64,000 nucleotides of DNA from Streptomyces sp. P9-A4 (GCF_036634195.1 NZ_JAZIFY010000001.1:1374501-1438500), one strand, 5' to 3'. Counted from the stretch's first letter, positions 33,828 through 43,045 are shown. The notes: generated by a model from the sequence alone, not told the origin. Numbers and translations: made by a program.

Positions 33828-33922
33828 TAAGCGAGACGGGCCGCCCTCCCGACGGCCCCAGGTTCAGCCATTCGGGCGTGTCCCACCTGCGCAAACGCCT
33901 CCCGGCCCGGAACCTGGGGGGC

Positions 33923-34957
33923 ATGAGTCTCGTCGATGAACTGAAAAGCGCCGTCACCCCCAGAGCCGCCCTGCTGGTCGTCGGCGTCTTCGCCCTCCAG
34001 CTGCTGTTCATCACCTCGTACGTCGGAGCCCTGCACCACCCCAAGCCGACGGACGTCCCCTTCGGTGTCGTCGCACCGCAGCCGGTCGCCGAGCGGCTCG
34101 TCGGACAGCTGGAGAAGCTGCCCGGAGACCCGCTCGACCCCCGTACGGTCACCGACGAGGCCGAGGCCCGGAAGCAGATCCTGAACCGGGACATCGACGG
34201 CGCCCTGCTCGTCAACCCCGGCCGCACCGACACCCTGCTCGTCGCCTCCGGCGGCGGCACCGTGCTCTCCTCCGCCCTGGAGACGATCTTCACCAAGGTG
34301 GAGGCCACCCAGCAGCGCACCGTACTGACGATCGACGTGGCCCCCGCGTCGCCGGAGGACTTCGACGGACTCTCGGCCTTCTACCTCGTGGTGGGCTGGT
34401 GCGTCGGCGGCTACATCTGCGCGGCGATCCTGGCGATCAGCGCCGGTTCGCGGCCGGCCAACCGGGAGCGGGCGATCATCCGGCTCGGGGTGCTCGCGCT
34501 CTACGCGGCGCTCGGCGGCCTCGGCGGCGCGATCATCGTCGGCCCGATCCTGGGCGCGCTGCCCGGCAGCATCGCGGCCCTGTGGGGCCTGGGCACCCTG
34601 GTGGTCTTCGCCGTCGGCGCCGCCACCCTCGCCCTCCAGTCGGTCTTCGGGATCGTCGGCATCGGCCTGGCGATCCTGCTGATCGTCGTCGCGGGCAACC
34701 CCAGCGCGGGCGGCGCCTTCCCGCTGCCGATGCTGCCTCCGTTCTGGAAGGCGATCGGCCCCGCCCTGCCACCGGGCGCGGGCACCTGGGCGGCGCGCTC
34801 GATCGCCTACTTCAAGGGCAACGACATGACCGCCTCGATGCTGGTGCTCTCGGCCTGGGCGGTCGTCGGCACGGTGGTCACCCTGGTGATGTCCTCGCTG
34901 AAGCGGAAGCCGGAGGCGGAGCCGATCGCCTCGGAGGTGGGCGAGGCCAAGGCCTGA
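33923..34957 (+). CDS. YhgE/Pip or DUF3533-like membrane protein
   Basis: 344 residues from ATG 33923. One N-terminal span (about 15-35), an outer domain of about 120 residues (LHHPKPTDVPFGVVAPQPVAERLVGQL ... DIDGALLVNP), then five spans between about 150 and 330 and a charged tail. This is the ABC-2-like layout of YhgE/Pip and DUF3533 proteins (phage-infection protein, type VII secretion-linked, lipid export), here without an ATPase. Transported molecule unknown. A strong hairpin follows the stop. Confidence 0.8.
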   Translation: MSLVDELKSAVTPRAALLVVGVFALQLLFITSYVGALHHPKPTDVPFGVVAPQPVAERLVGQLEKLPGDPLDPRTVTDEAEARKQILNRDIDGALLVNPGRTDTLLVASGGGTVLSSALETIFTKVEATQQRTVLTIDVAPASPEDFDGLSAFYLVVGWCVGGYICAAILAISAGSRPANRERAIIRLGVLALYAALGGLGGAIIVGPILGALPGSIAALWGLGTLVVFAVGAATLALQSVFGIVGIGLAILLIVVAGNPSAGGAFPLPMLPPFWKAIGPALPPGAGTWAARSIAYFKGNDMTASMLVLSAWAVVGTVVTLVMSSLKRKPEAEPIASEVGEAKA

Positions 34958-34961
34958 GACG

Positions 34962-35003
34962 CACGACGAGGGGCCCCCGTCGCGGCGGGGGCCCCTCGTC
35001 GTG
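34962..35003. terminator. Strong bidirectional terminator hairpin
   Basis: Perfect 17-base arms (CACGACGAGGGGCCCCC and its complement, 34962-34978 and 34987-35003) with an 8-base loop, between the convergent membrane-protein gene and adhE. No U-tract, usual for Streptomyces. Confidence 0.85.
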
Positions 35004-35011
35004 TGCGCGGG

Positions 35012-37606
35012 CTACTTGCCGTAGTACGCCCGGGTCATCAGTTCCTTCATGTCGTCGATCATCGGCATCCGGGGGTTGGCCGGGGCGCACTGGTCGGCGT
35101 AGGCGTTCATCGCCTGCTGCGGCAGGGCCGCCAGGAAGGCCGCCTCGTCGACGCCCTCCTCCTGGAAGGAGGCGGGGATGCCGCACCGGGTGCGCAGTTC
35201 CTCGACCGCTCGGGCGTAGGACTCCACGCCCTCCTCCGGGGTCGCGGCCGGCAGCCCCAGCATCCGCGCGATCTCCTGGAACCGCTCCGGGGCCCGGTAG
35301 ACCTCGGCCTTCGGCCACGGCACGGCCTTGTGGGTGACGGTGCCGTTGTGGCGGATCACGTGCGGGAGCAGCAGCGCGTTGGTGCGGCCGTGGGCGACGT
35401 GGAAGGTGTTGCCGAGGGTGTGGGCCATGGCGTGGACCAGGCCGAGGAAGGCGTTGGCGAAGGCCATGCCGGCGATGGTGGACGCGTTGTGCATCTTCTC
35501 GCGGGCCTCGGGCGCCTCGGCGCCCTCCGTCACACAGGTCTCCAGGTTCTGGAAGATCAGCTTGATCGCCTGGAGGCACTGGCCGTCGGTGAAGTCGTTC
35601 GCGTAGGCGGAGACGTAGGCCTCGGTGGCGTGGGTCAGGGCGTCGAAGCCGGAGTCGGCGGTGACCGTGGCCGGGAGGTTCAGCGGGAGGACCGGGTCGA
35701 CGATGGCGACGTCCGGGGTGAGCGCGTAGTCCGCCAGCGGGTACTTCCGCGCGGCCTCCGGGTCGGAGATCACCGCGAAGGGGGTGACCTCGCTGCCGGT
35801 GCCCGAGGTGGTCGGGACCGCGACGAGCCGGGCCTTCTTCCCGAGCTGCGGGAAGCGGTAGGCGCGCTTGCGGATGTCGAAGAACTTCTCCTTGGTGTCC
35901 GCGAACTCGACCTCGGGCCGCTCGTACATCAGCCACATGATCTTCGCCGCGTCCATCGGGGAGCCGCCGCCGAGGGCGACGATGGTGTCCGGGCGGAACT
36001 CCCGCATGGCGGCGGCGCCGGCCTGCACGGTGGCGAGCTCCGGGTTGGGCTCGACGGAGTCGATGACCTGGATGGTGACCGGCTCCTCGCGTCCGTTGAG
36101 GATGTCGGTGACCTTCTGGACGAAGCCGATCTCCCCCATGGTCCGGTCGGTGACGATCGTGACCCTCTTCAGGCCCTCCATCTCGCCGAGGTAGCGGATG
36201 GCGTTGCGCTCGAAGTAGATCTTCGGCGGCACCTTGTACCACTGCATGTTGGTGTTGCGCCGTCCGATCCGCTTGACGTTGACGAGGTTGACCGCGGTGA
36301 CGTTGTCGGACACGGAGTTGTGGCCGTACGAGCCGCAGCCGAGGGTGAGCGAGGGGAGGAAGGCGTTGTAGACGTCGCCGATGCCGCCGAAGGTGGAGGG
36401 GGCGTTGACGATGACGCGGACCGCCTTGACCCGCTTGCCGAACTCCTCGGCCAGCGCCTCGTCCTCGGTGTGGATGGCGGCGCTGTGGCCGAGGCCGTGG
36501 AACTCGACCATACGGGCGGAGAGGTCGAGGCCGTGCTCGGTGGATTCGGCCCTGAGGGCGGCCAGGACCGGGGAGAGCTTCTCGCGGGTGAGCGGTTCGG
36601 CCTCGCCGACCTCGGCGCATTCGGCGAGGAGGATCGAGGTGTCCTCGGGGACCTCGAAGCCGGCCTGCTCCGCGATCCAGTGCGGGGACCTGCCGACGAC
36701 GGCCGCGTTGAGCTTGGCGCCGCCGCAGTTGGTGGCGTAGGCGGTGGTGCCGAAGACGTACTCCTCCAGCTTGGTCTTCTCGGCGGCGGTGACGACATGG
36801 GCGCCGAGCCGCTCGAACTCCGCGATGCCCTCGCCGTACACCTCCTCGTCGAGGATCACGGCCTGCTCGGAGGCGCAGATCATGCCGTTGTCGAAGGCCT
36901 TGGAGAGCACGATGTCGTGGATCGCGCGCTGGAGCCTGCCGCTCCTGGTGACATAGGCGGGGACGTTGCCGGCGCCGACGCCGAGGGCGGGCTTGCCGCA
37001 CGAGTAGGCGGCCTTGACCATCGCGTTCCCGCCGGTGGCGAGGATGGTGGAGACGCCCTCGTGGTTCATCAGGAGGCCGGTGGCCTCCATGGAGGGCTCC
37101 TCGATCCACTGCACGCAGGCGGCGGGCGCACCGGCGGCGACGGCCGCGTCGCGGACGATCCGGGCGGCCTCGGCCGAGCAGTTCTGCGCGGAGGGGTGGA
37201 AGGCGAAGACGATCGGGTTACGGGTCTTGAGGGCGATCAGCGCCTTGAAGACCGTGGTCGAGGTGGGGTTGGTGACGGGGGTCATCGCGCAGACCACACC
37301 GACGGGCTCGGCGATCTCGGTGATGCCGTTCAGCTCGTCGCGGCGGATGACTCCGGCGGTCTTCAGGCCGGCCATCGAGTGGGTGACGTGCTCGCAGGCG
37401 AACAGGTTCTTGACGGCCTTGTCCTCGAAGAGTCCGCGCCCGGTCTCCTCGACGGCGAGCTTCGCCAGCTCGCCGTGGGCGCTCAGCGCGGCGAGCGAGG
37501 CCTTCTTGACGATGTGGTCGACCTGCTCCTGGTCGAAGGTCTCGAACCGGTCGAGCGCCCCGAGGGCTTCCCGCACCAGTCCGTCCACCATCTCCTTGGC
37601 CTCCAT
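35012..37606 (-). CDS. adhE: Bifunctional acetaldehyde-CoA / alcohol dehydrogenase
   Basis: 864 residues from ATG 37606 with AAGGAG. N-terminal acylating aldehyde dehydrogenase (about 1-430): NAD site region, CAMTPVTNPTSTT, catalytic C244 in GMICASEQAV. C-terminal iron alcohol dehydrogenase (about 450-864): GGGSPMDAAK, TTSGTGSEVTPFAV, DALTHATEAYVS, HAMAHTLGNTFHVAHGRTNALLLPHV (metal His). Both halves are complete, so it can reduce acetyl-CoA to ethanol with two NADH, or run in reverse. Full-length AdhE is a fermentation enzyme, notable in an aerobe. No clear Rex palindrome seen upstream; a 46-bp palindrome separates it from the protease genes. Confidence 0.97.
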   Translation of the reverse strand: MEAKEMVDGLVREALGALDRFETFDQEQVDHIVKKASLAALSAHGELAKLAVEETGRGLFEDKAVKNLFACEHVTHSMAGLKTAGVIRRDELNGITEIAEPVGVVCAMTPVTNPTSTTVFKALIALKTRNPIVFAFHPSAQNCSAEAARIVRDAAVAAGAPAACVQWIEEPSMEATGLLMNHEGVSTILATGGNAMVKAAYSCGKPALGVGAGNVPAYVTRSGRLQRAIHDIVLSKAFDNGMICASEQAVILDEEVYGEGIAEFERLGAHVVTAAEKTKLEEYVFGTTAYATNCGGAKLNAAVVGRSPHWIAEQAGFEVPEDTSILLAECAEVGEAEPLTREKLSPVLAALRAESTEHGLDLSARMVEFHGLGHSAAIHTEDEALAEEFGKRVKAVRVIVNAPSTFGGIGDVYNAFLPSLTLGCGSYGHNSVSDNVTAVNLVNVKRIGRRNTNMQWYKVPPKIYFERNAIRYLGEMEGLKRVTIVTDRTMGEIGFVQKVTDILNGREEPVTIQVIDSVEPNPELATVQAGAAAMREFRPDTIVALGGGSPMDAAKIMWLMYERPEVEFADTKEKFFDIRKRAYRFPQLGKKARLVAVPTTSGTGSEVTPFAVISDPEAARKYPLADYALTPDVAIVDPVLPLNLPATVTADSGFDALTHATEAYVSAYANDFTDGQCLQAIKLIFQNLETCVTEGAEAPEAREKMHNASTIAGMAFANAFLGLVHAMAHTLGNTFHVAHGRTNALLLPHVIRHNGTVTHKAVPWPKAEVYRAPERFQEIARMLGLPAATPEEGVESYARAVEELRTRCGIPASFQEEGVDEAAFLAALPQQAMNAYADQCAPANPRMPMIDDMKELMTRAYYGK

Positions 37607-37700
37607 GGCAGGCACTCCTTCTTCGGTCCCTTTGTCTCTGATGTCTCCATTCGACACCCGGTGACCTGCGAGAAGGGGCGGTAAAGGGCCTGCGGGGAGG

Positions 37701-37746
37701 GGCCGGAAGTCCTCTTGCGAATGCATTCGCAAGAGGACTTCCGGCC
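37701..37746. terminator. Perfect 46-bp palindrome between protease and adhE genes
   Basis: Left arm 37701-37722 (GGCCGGAAGTCCTCTTGCGAAT) is exactly complementary to 37725-37746 with GC at the centre, which is itself palindromic. It begins 10 bases beyond the protease stop and about 95 bases before the adhE ATG. As RNA it forms a very stable stem and probably ends the protease transcript; as DNA it could be a cruciform or a protein site. Confidence 0.8.
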
Positions 37747-37755
37747 GGGTGGGGC

Positions 37756-38637
37756 CTAGTACACGCTGACCCCGTACGCGCTCAGCGCCTCCGTCACGGG
37801 CTGGAAGAACGTCGTCCCGCCCGAGGAGCAGTTGCCGCTGCCGCCGGAGGTGAGGCCGATGGCGCGGCTGCCCGAGTAGAGCGGGCCGCCGGAGTCGCCG
37901 GGCTCGGCGCAGACGTTGGTCTGGATCATGCCGTAGACGATGTCGCCGCCGCCGTAGTTCACGGTGGCGTTCAGGCCGGTCACGGAGCCGCTGTGAATGC
38001 CGGTCGTGGAGCCGCGACGGGTGACGGACATGCCGACGGTGGCGTTGGCGGCGCTGGTGATGTCGACGCTGCCGACCGTGCCGGACTTGGTCACCGAGCT
38101 GTTGGTGTAGCGCACGATGCCGTAGTCGTTGGTCGGGAAGCTCGACCCGGCCGTGGAGCCGAGCACGGTGGCGCGGCCCGAGTCGGAGTACCAGGTGCCC
38201 GCGCCGTCGGTGCAGTGGCCGGCGGTGAGGAAGTAGTAGTTCCCCGCGCTGTCCTTGACGTTGAACCCGAGCGAGCAGCGCCAGCCGCTCGTGTAGATCG
38301 CGTCGCCGCCGGAGATCAGCTTGTTGAAGGTGCCGGGGGTGCGTTCGATGCGCAAGGCGCCCGCGTTGGCTCCGGCCTGCCGCTTGATCTTCGCGATCTC
38401 GGCCGGGGAGACGGTGGAGTCCGCGGTGACGACCACCGCGCCGGTGGCGGTGTCGACCCGCCAGGCGGTGCCGGCCACATCGGCGGCGAGTACGGCGTCG
38501 CCCGCCGCGGAGAGCTGGGTGGCGCTGAACGTCTGCGCGGAGTCGGCGTTCGCGGTGGGGACGGCGAGCGCCGCGGCGGCGGCGAGTCCTGCGGTGACGG
38601 CGAGCAGCCGGATCGTTCTCGTGGGGGTGGTGCGCAT
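37756..38637 (-). CDS. Streptogrisin-type secreted serine protease (S1E), copy 1
   Basis: 293 residues from ATG 38637. Signal peptide 1-34 (ANA|DSA), a propeptide with repeated [21 protein letters not shown] motif (alpha-lytic-protease propeptide), and a mature enzyme starting at about [12 protein letters not shown], residue 105. Triad: H141 (TAGHC), D171 (NDYG), S249 (GDSGGP). Six mature Cys fit two or three disulfides. Close to S. griseus proteases A and B, which are also tandem genes. Autoprocesses and degrades extracellular protein. Confidence 0.95.
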   Translation of the reverse strand: MRTTPTRTIRLLAVTAGLAAAAALAVPTANADSAQTFSATQLSAAGDAVLAADVAGTAWRVDTATGAVVVTADSTVSPAEIAKIKRQAGANAGALRIERTPGTFNKLISGGDAIYTSGWRCSLGFNVKDSAGNYYFLTAGHCTDGAGTWYSDSGRATVLGSTAGSSFPTNDYGIVRYTNSSVTKSGTVGSVDITSAANATVGMSVTRRGSTTGIHSGSVTGLNATVNYGGGDIVYGMIQTNVCAEPGDSGGPLYSGSRAIGLTSGGSGNCSSGGTTFFQPVTEALSAYGVSVY

Positions 38638-38800
38638 GGTCCTCACTTCTCGTTCCTCCCGAGGGGAATCGGGGGCCCGCCGTGGGGTGCCGGGCCCGTG
38701 AGGCGCGGCCCGGGGGCCGGCGCTGTGGGGGAGTCTCGGGCCGTACGACTTCACGCCGCAAGGGCGCATTTCGGCCGTGCGGCCATCAACTCCCCAGTAA

Positions 38801-38817
38801 ATCAAGGGACTTGATGG
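38801..38817 (-). terminator. Weak hairpin between the two protease genes
   Basis: On the minus strand ATCAAG-TCC-CTTGAT followed by TTACT, inside a wider CCATCAA...TTGATGG repeat (38783-38817), 14 bases beyond the stop of protease copy 2. May attenuate read-through into copy 1 or be an operator for it. Confidence 0.4.
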
Positions 38818-38830
38818 TCCGATCGCCGGA

Positions 38831-39697
38831 TCAGTACAGGCTCACCTTGTACTTGGCGAGCGCCTCGGGCACCGGCTGGAAAAACGTGGTGCCGCCGGTG
38901 GAGCAGTTGCCGCTGCCGCCCGAGGTGATGCCGAGCGCCTTGGTGCCGTCGTAGAGCGCGCCGCCGGAGTCGCCGGGCTCGGCGCAGACATCGGTCTGGA
39001 TCATGCCTCGGACGGTGCCGCCGCCGGAGTAGTGGACGGTGGCGTCGAGGCCGGTGACCGTGCCGCCGTGGGTGCCGGTGGTGGAGCCGGAGCGCTTGAC
39101 GGACTCCCCCACGTAGGCGTCGGCCGCGCTGAAGCCTCCGGTGTGGCTCAGCGAGGCGTTGTCGTAGCGGACGAGCGCGTAGTCGTTGCCGGGGAAGCTG
39201 GACCCGACGGTGGCGCCGATCAGGGTGGACTGCGCGGAGTTGGTGTACCAGGTGTTCGCGATGTTGCCGCAGTGGCCGGCGGTGAGGAAGTAGTACGTGC
39301 TCCCGCTGCGTACGTTGAAGCCGAGCGAGCAGCGGTAGCCGCCGCCGTAGATGGCGTCGCCCGCGCCGAGCAGGGGCTTGAAGACGCCGGGGGTGCGCTG
39401 GACGCGGAGAGCTCCGGCGTCGGCGCCGGCCGCCGCGCGGATCTTCGCGATCCCCTCCTCGGTGACGGTGGCGTCGGCGGTGACGACGACCCGGCCGGCC
39501 GCTCTGTCCACGTACCAGGCGGTGCCGCCGACCCCGGCGGCGTCGACGGCGGCGTCGGCGCGGGCGAGCTGCGCCGCCGCGGCCGGGCCGGGGACGGGGG
39601 CGGCCTGGGCGCCGGGAAGTCCGATGGCCGTCACGGCCGCGATGCCGGCGGCGAGGGCGAGCAGACGGGTGCGGGTGTTCCTCACTGTGCTCCTCAC
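38831..39697 (-). CDS. Streptogrisin-type secreted serine protease (S1E), copy 2
   Basis: 288 residues from a GTG at 39697 with AAGGAG just upstream (a GTG four codons later is possible). Signal peptide to about AQA|APV (residue 32), propeptide with [20 protein letters not shown], mature start near [19 protein letters not shown]. Triad H142 (TAGHC), D172 (NDYA), S244 (GDSGGA). Clearly a paralogue of copy 1 and in the same orientation, so the pair arose by tandem duplication. Mature domains differ around the substrate pocket, so specificities may differ. Confidence 0.95.
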   Translation of the reverse strand: MRSTVRNTRTRLLALAAGIAAVTAIGLPGAQAAPVPGPAAAAQLARADAAVDAAGVGGTAWYVDRAAGRVVVTADATVTEEGIAKIRAAAGADAGALRVQRTPGVFKPLLGAGDAIYGGGYRCSLGFNVRSGSTYYFLTAGHCGNIANTWYTNSAQSTLIGATVGSSFPGNDYALVRYDNASLSHTGGFSAADAYVGESVKRSGSTTGTHGGTVTGLDATVHYSGGGTVRGMIQTDVCAEPGDSGGALYDGTKALGITSGGSGNCSTGGTTFFQPVPEALAKYKVSLY

Positions 39698-39830
39698 AAT
39701 TCTCCTTCTGGGAAAAGCGGAGGGGCCCGTGGGTGACGGGCCCGTGAGGCGCCATCAGGTGTCGTGTCCCTGACATGCACCGCCAGCGATAGTGGCCCCC
39801 TCGGAGCGGACGCACAAGACCGCGGGACGG

Positions 39831-39867
39831 ACGGGTGCCCCCGGCCGTCGCGGCCGGGGGCACCCGT
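39831..39867. terminator. Strong terminator hairpin at the end of the sulfur operon
   Basis: Perfect 17-base arms (ACGGGTGCCCCCGGCCG, 39831-39847, and 39851-39867) with a TCG loop, 30 bases beyond the DUF1684 stop. Ends the long minus-strand sulfur operon. Confidence 0.85.
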
Positions 39868-39896
39868 CATCCGTAGCTCTGACACCGCGTCCCAGG

Positions 39897-40685
39897 TCAG
39901 GAGGGGAGCAGCAGCCGCTCCCCCGCCGCCACGGCGGTGTCGAGCGTGTTCCCCGGGGGCGGGAAGGGACAGATGAAGTGGTCCGCGAAGGCGCACGGGG
40001 GCAGCAGCGCGCGGTTGAGATCCACGGTCACCGAACCGTCCGCCGCCGGGGCCGCCGGGCGCAGGAACCGGAAGCGGTAGCTGTCCCGGCCGCTGGTGGC
40101 GTCCGCGAAGACCGCCCACAGCGAGCCGTCCTCCTCGACGGCCACCTGGAGGGTGTGCTCGCCGCCGTGCAGCTCGAAGACCAGCTCTCCGGCCAGCCCG
40201 AGGCCGCGCTCGACGCCGTCGGCGTTCTCCACCCGCACGCTGCGGGTCTCCCCGTACGGGCGGTAGACGCCGGGCACCACCCAGCGCTCGTCGTACGGGG
40301 TGGCCTCGATGCCCCGGAAGGCGGCGCGGGCCTCGGAGCCGGGGTCGAAGTCCCGTACCGCCCAGTGCCCTTCCCGCCGCAGCACCACGAGCCGCCGGCC
40401 CGCCGACTCGACCCGGGACTCGTGGATCGGGCCGTGGTCGGCGCCGAGCCCGACCGTGCCGGCGAGGGGCTTGCCGTCGACGGTGACCCCGTCCTCGGCG
40501 CGGGCACTGAGGAGCACCTCGTCACCGTCCTCCCGCCACTCCCCCGGAACGGCCGGAATTCGCCCCTCCGGGTAGTCCGAGAGCCAGTGGGTGCCCGTGA
40601 GGGAGAGCGGGCCGTACGAGGAGGAGACCGCGGCCTCCCGCTGTTCGTGCCAGTGCTGCCAGTCCTGCCGGTGATCCGTACTCAT
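39897..40685 (-). CDS. DUF1684 family protein
   Basis: 262 residues from ATG 40685. DUF1684 pattern: DWQHWHEQREAAVSSSYGPLSLTGTHWL at the start, then the beta-rich core with YRPYGETRSVRVENADGVERGLGLAGELVFEL, and the closing VDLNRALLPPCAFADHFICPFPPPGNTLDTAVAAGER. No signal peptide. Conserved His and Cys residues near the end (PPCAFADHFICPFPP) may bind a metal or substrate. It is the last gene of the sulfur operon, five bases after a flavin monooxygenase. No activity is known to me for the family; here a step after C-S cleavage is plausible. Confidence 0.85.
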   Translation of the reverse strand: MSTDHRQDWQHWHEQREAAVSSSYGPLSLTGTHWLSDYPEGRIPAVPGEWREDGDEVLLSARAEDGVTVDGKPLAGTVGLGADHGPIHESRVESAGRRLVVLRREGHWAVRDFDPGSEARAAFRGIEATPYDERWVVPGVYRPYGETRSVRVENADGVERGLGLAGELVFELHGGEHTLQVAVEEDGSLWAVFADATSGRDSYRFRFLRPAAPAADGSVTVDLNRALLPPCAFADHFICPFPPPGNTLDTAVAAGERLLLPS

Positions 40686-40690
40686 GGTGC

Positions 40691-41992
40691 TCAACCCTTC
40701 CATACGGGCCCGGGAAGCCCGAGGTGCGACCGCAGCGTCGTGCCCGAGTACTCCGTACGGAAGACCCCGCGCTCCTGGAGCAGTGGGACGACCCGGTCGA
40801 CGAAGCCGTCGAGGCCGCCCGGGGTGAGGTGCGGGACCAGGATGAAGCCGTCGGCGGCGTCCTCGGCGACGAACTCCTCCAGGGCCGCCGCCACCGTCGC
40901 CGGGCTGCCGACGAAGGACTGGCGGCTGGAGGACTCGATGACCGTCTGACGGATCGACAGCCCCTTGGCCTCGGAGAGCGCCCGCCACCTCCGGGCCACC
41001 GCCACCGGGTCGGCGACCCTCACCCGGCCCTGGACCAGCGCCGATTCGGGGTCGGGGTCGATCTCCGGGAGCGGTCCGTCGGGGTCGTGGCCGGACAGGT
41101 CGCGGCCCCAGATCTGCTCCAGGGCGAGGATCGCGTTCTGCGGGGAGACCTGCTGCCGACGGATCTCGGCGGCATGCTCCCGCGCCTCGGCGTCGGTGTC
41201 CCCGAGGACGTACGTCACGCCCGGCATGATCTTCAGGTCGCCGGGCCGCCTCCCGTACCGGGCGAGCCGCCCCTTGACGTCGGCGTAGAAGTCCCGGCCC
41301 GCCTCCAGGGTCGAATGGCGGGTGAAGATCACGTCGGCGCCCGAGGCGGCGAACTCCCGGCCCTCGGCGGAGTCCCCGGCCTGGATGACGACCGGGTGCC
41401 CCTGCGGGGAGCGCGGGACGGTGAACACGCCCTCGATCCCGAACTGCGGCCCGCTGTGCGCGAAGGGCCGCCGCTCGCCGTCCGGGGTCCAGGAGTCCCA
41501 CAGCTCGCGGGCGGTGGCGAGGAACTCGGCGGCCCGGGTGTACCGGTCGGCGCGGTCCAGATAGCCGCCGCGGCGGAAGTTCTCGCCGGTGAAGGCGTCC
41601 GAGGAGGTGACGACGTTCCAGGCGGCCCGGCCCGCGCTGAGGTGGTCGAGCGAGGCGAGCCGGCGGGCCAGTTCGTACGGTTCGTTGAAGGTGGCGTTGA
41701 CCGTGGCGGCCAGACCGAGCCGGTCGGTGACGGCCGCGAGCGCGTTGAGGACGGTGATCGACTCGGGCCGGCCGACGACGTCCAGGTCGTGGACCCGCCC
41801 CGCGTGCTCGCGCAGCCGCAGCCCCTCGGCCAGGAAGAAGAAGTCGAACAGGCCGCGCTCGGCGGTCCTGGCCAGGTGCTCGAAGGAGGAGAAGTCGATC
41901 TGCGAACCGGAGCACGGATCGGCCCAGACGGTGGTGGAGTTGACGCCGGGGAAGTGCGCGGCGAGGTGGATCTGCTTCCTGTCCCGGCTCAT
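40691..41992 (-). CDS. FMN-dependent monooxygenase, NtaA/SnaA/DszA (CmoJ/YxeK-like) family
   Basis: 433 residues from ATG 41992 overlapping the previous stop (ATGA). Luciferase-like TIM barrel of the NtaA/DszA/SoxA group: IHLAAHFPGVNSTTVWADP, FDFFFLAEGLRLR, WNVVTSSD, NFRRGGYLDRADRY, HPVVIQAGDSAEGREFAA. Such enzymes use FMNH2 from a separate reductase to oxidise C-S or C-N compounds. In Bacillus the family members beside tcyJKLMN open N-acetyl-S-alkyl cysteines, which fits the acetyltransferase and transporter here. No flavin reductase gene is visible in the window. Confidence 0.9.
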   Translation of the reverse strand: MSRDRKQIHLAAHFPGVNSTTVWADPCSGSQIDFSSFEHLARTAERGLFDFFFLAEGLRLREHAGRVHDLDVVGRPESITVLNALAAVTDRLGLAATVNATFNEPYELARRLASLDHLSAGRAAWNVVTSSDAFTGENFRRGGYLDRADRYTRAAEFLATARELWDSWTPDGERRPFAHSGPQFGIEGVFTVPRSPQGHPVVIQAGDSAEGREFAASGADVIFTRHSTLEAGRDFYADVKGRLARYGRRPGDLKIMPGVTYVLGDTDAEAREHAAEIRRQQVSPQNAILALEQIWGRDLSGHDPDGPLPEIDPDPESALVQGRVRVADPVAVARRWRALSEAKGLSIRQTVIESSSRQSFVGSPATVAAALEEFVAEDAADGFILVPHLTPGGLDGFVDRVVPLLQERGVFRTEYSGTTLRSHLGLPGPVWKG

Positions 41993-43014
41993 GCGGTCGC
42001 TCCCGTCGTCGCGTACTGGCTGACCGGCCGGGCGAGTCCCAGATGGTCGCGGAGGGTGGTTCCCTCGTGGGCCGTACGGAAGAGGCCCCGGTCCACGAGC
42101 CGGCGCACGGTGTCGCCGGTGAACCGCTCCAGGTCCCGTTCGGGGACGGCCGGCACGAGGTGGAAGCCGTCGACCGCGCCGCCGCCGTGCCAGCCGGCGA
42201 TCAGCTCGGCGAGCGCCCCCGGCCCGCCCTCGTACGCGTCGAGGTCGACGGTCTCCGAGAGCAGGACGCGCAGCTGCCCGGGGTCCCGGCCGTGGGCGCG
42301 GGCCCCCTCCCGCAGTTCGGCGCGGAGGGCGGCGGCCTCCTCGGCGGAGGAGGCGCGGATCAGGACCACGTCGGCGTGGCGGGCGGCGGTGTCCCGGGCG
42401 GCCGGGCGGGTGGCGTCGACGACGGTCACCGGGTTGCCCTGCGGGGGCCGGGGGACGATCGAGGGGCCCTTGACCGAGAAGGTCGCGCCCTGGAAGTCCA
42501 CGTGGTGGAGCTTGCGGCGGTCGACGAACCGGCCGGTCGCCACGTCCCGTATCTCGGCGTCGTCCTCCCAGCTGTCCCACAGCTTCCGGGAGACCTCGGC
42601 GACCTCGCCCGCCTCCTGCCACAGCTCGGCGGTCGGCGGGGCCGGCCTGCGGCCGAAGAGCCGGGCCTCGGCCCCGGTCGGGGAGACCTCGATCCGCCAG
42701 CCCGCCCGGCCCCGGCTCACCCAGTCGAGGGTGGCGACGGCGGCCTGGACGTGGAAGGGCTCGGTGTGGGTGGTGGTCACGGTCGGTACGAGGCCGACGG
42801 AGCGGGTCTCGGGGGCGACCCGGGCGAGGACGGCGAGCGCGTCGAGGCCGGGCCGGCCGAAGGAGTCGTCGTGGGTGAGGAAGTCGAGCGCGGCCGTGTC
42901 GGCGAGCCGGGCGAGGGCGACCGTACGGGCGGTGGTGTCCGGGCCGGGCTCGGCCCCGCCGGAGCCCGGGGCGAGCTCGGCGGCGAGGTGGAGTGGCCGG
43001 GTGCTGGTGGTCAT
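41989..43014 (-). CDS. Second luciferase-like flavin monooxygenase
   Basis: 341 residues. Luciferase-like barrel of the shorter LLM type (LAAELAPG, DFLTHDDSFGRPGLDALAVLARVAPETRSVGLVPTVTTTHTEPFHVQAAVATLDWVSRGRAGWRIEVSPTG). It aligns by eye with the start and end of the neighbouring 433-residue enzyme, including HLGLARPVSQY against HLGLPGPVW, so the two are distant paralogues and could act in sequence or as a heteromer. ATGA overlap downstream. About 150 bases with tandem repeats separate it from the binding-protein gene upstream. Confidence 0.88.
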   Translation of the reverse strand: MTTSTRPLHLAAELAPGSGGAEPGPDTTARTVALARLADTAALDFLTHDDSFGRPGLDALAVLARVAPETRSVGLVPTVTTTHTEPFHVQAAVATLDWVSRGRAGWRIEVSPTGAEARLFGRRPAPPTAELWQEAGEVAEVSRKLWDSWEDDAEIRDVATGRFVDRRKLHHVDFQGATFSVKGPSIVPRPPQGNPVTVVDATRPAARDTAARHADVVLIRASSAEEAAALRAELREGARAHGRDPGQLRVLLSETVDLDAYEGGPGALAELIAGWHGGGAVDGFHLVPAVPERDLERFTGDTVRRLVDRGLFRTAHEGTTLRDHLGLARPVSQYATTGATA

Positions 43015-43045
43015 GCGGTCTCTCTCGAAGCAGGTGAGGGCGGGT

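Noticed and set aside
37607-37700. Rex operator upstream of adhE
   Set aside because: I looked for a TTGTGA-n6-TCACAA type site and found none in the leader.
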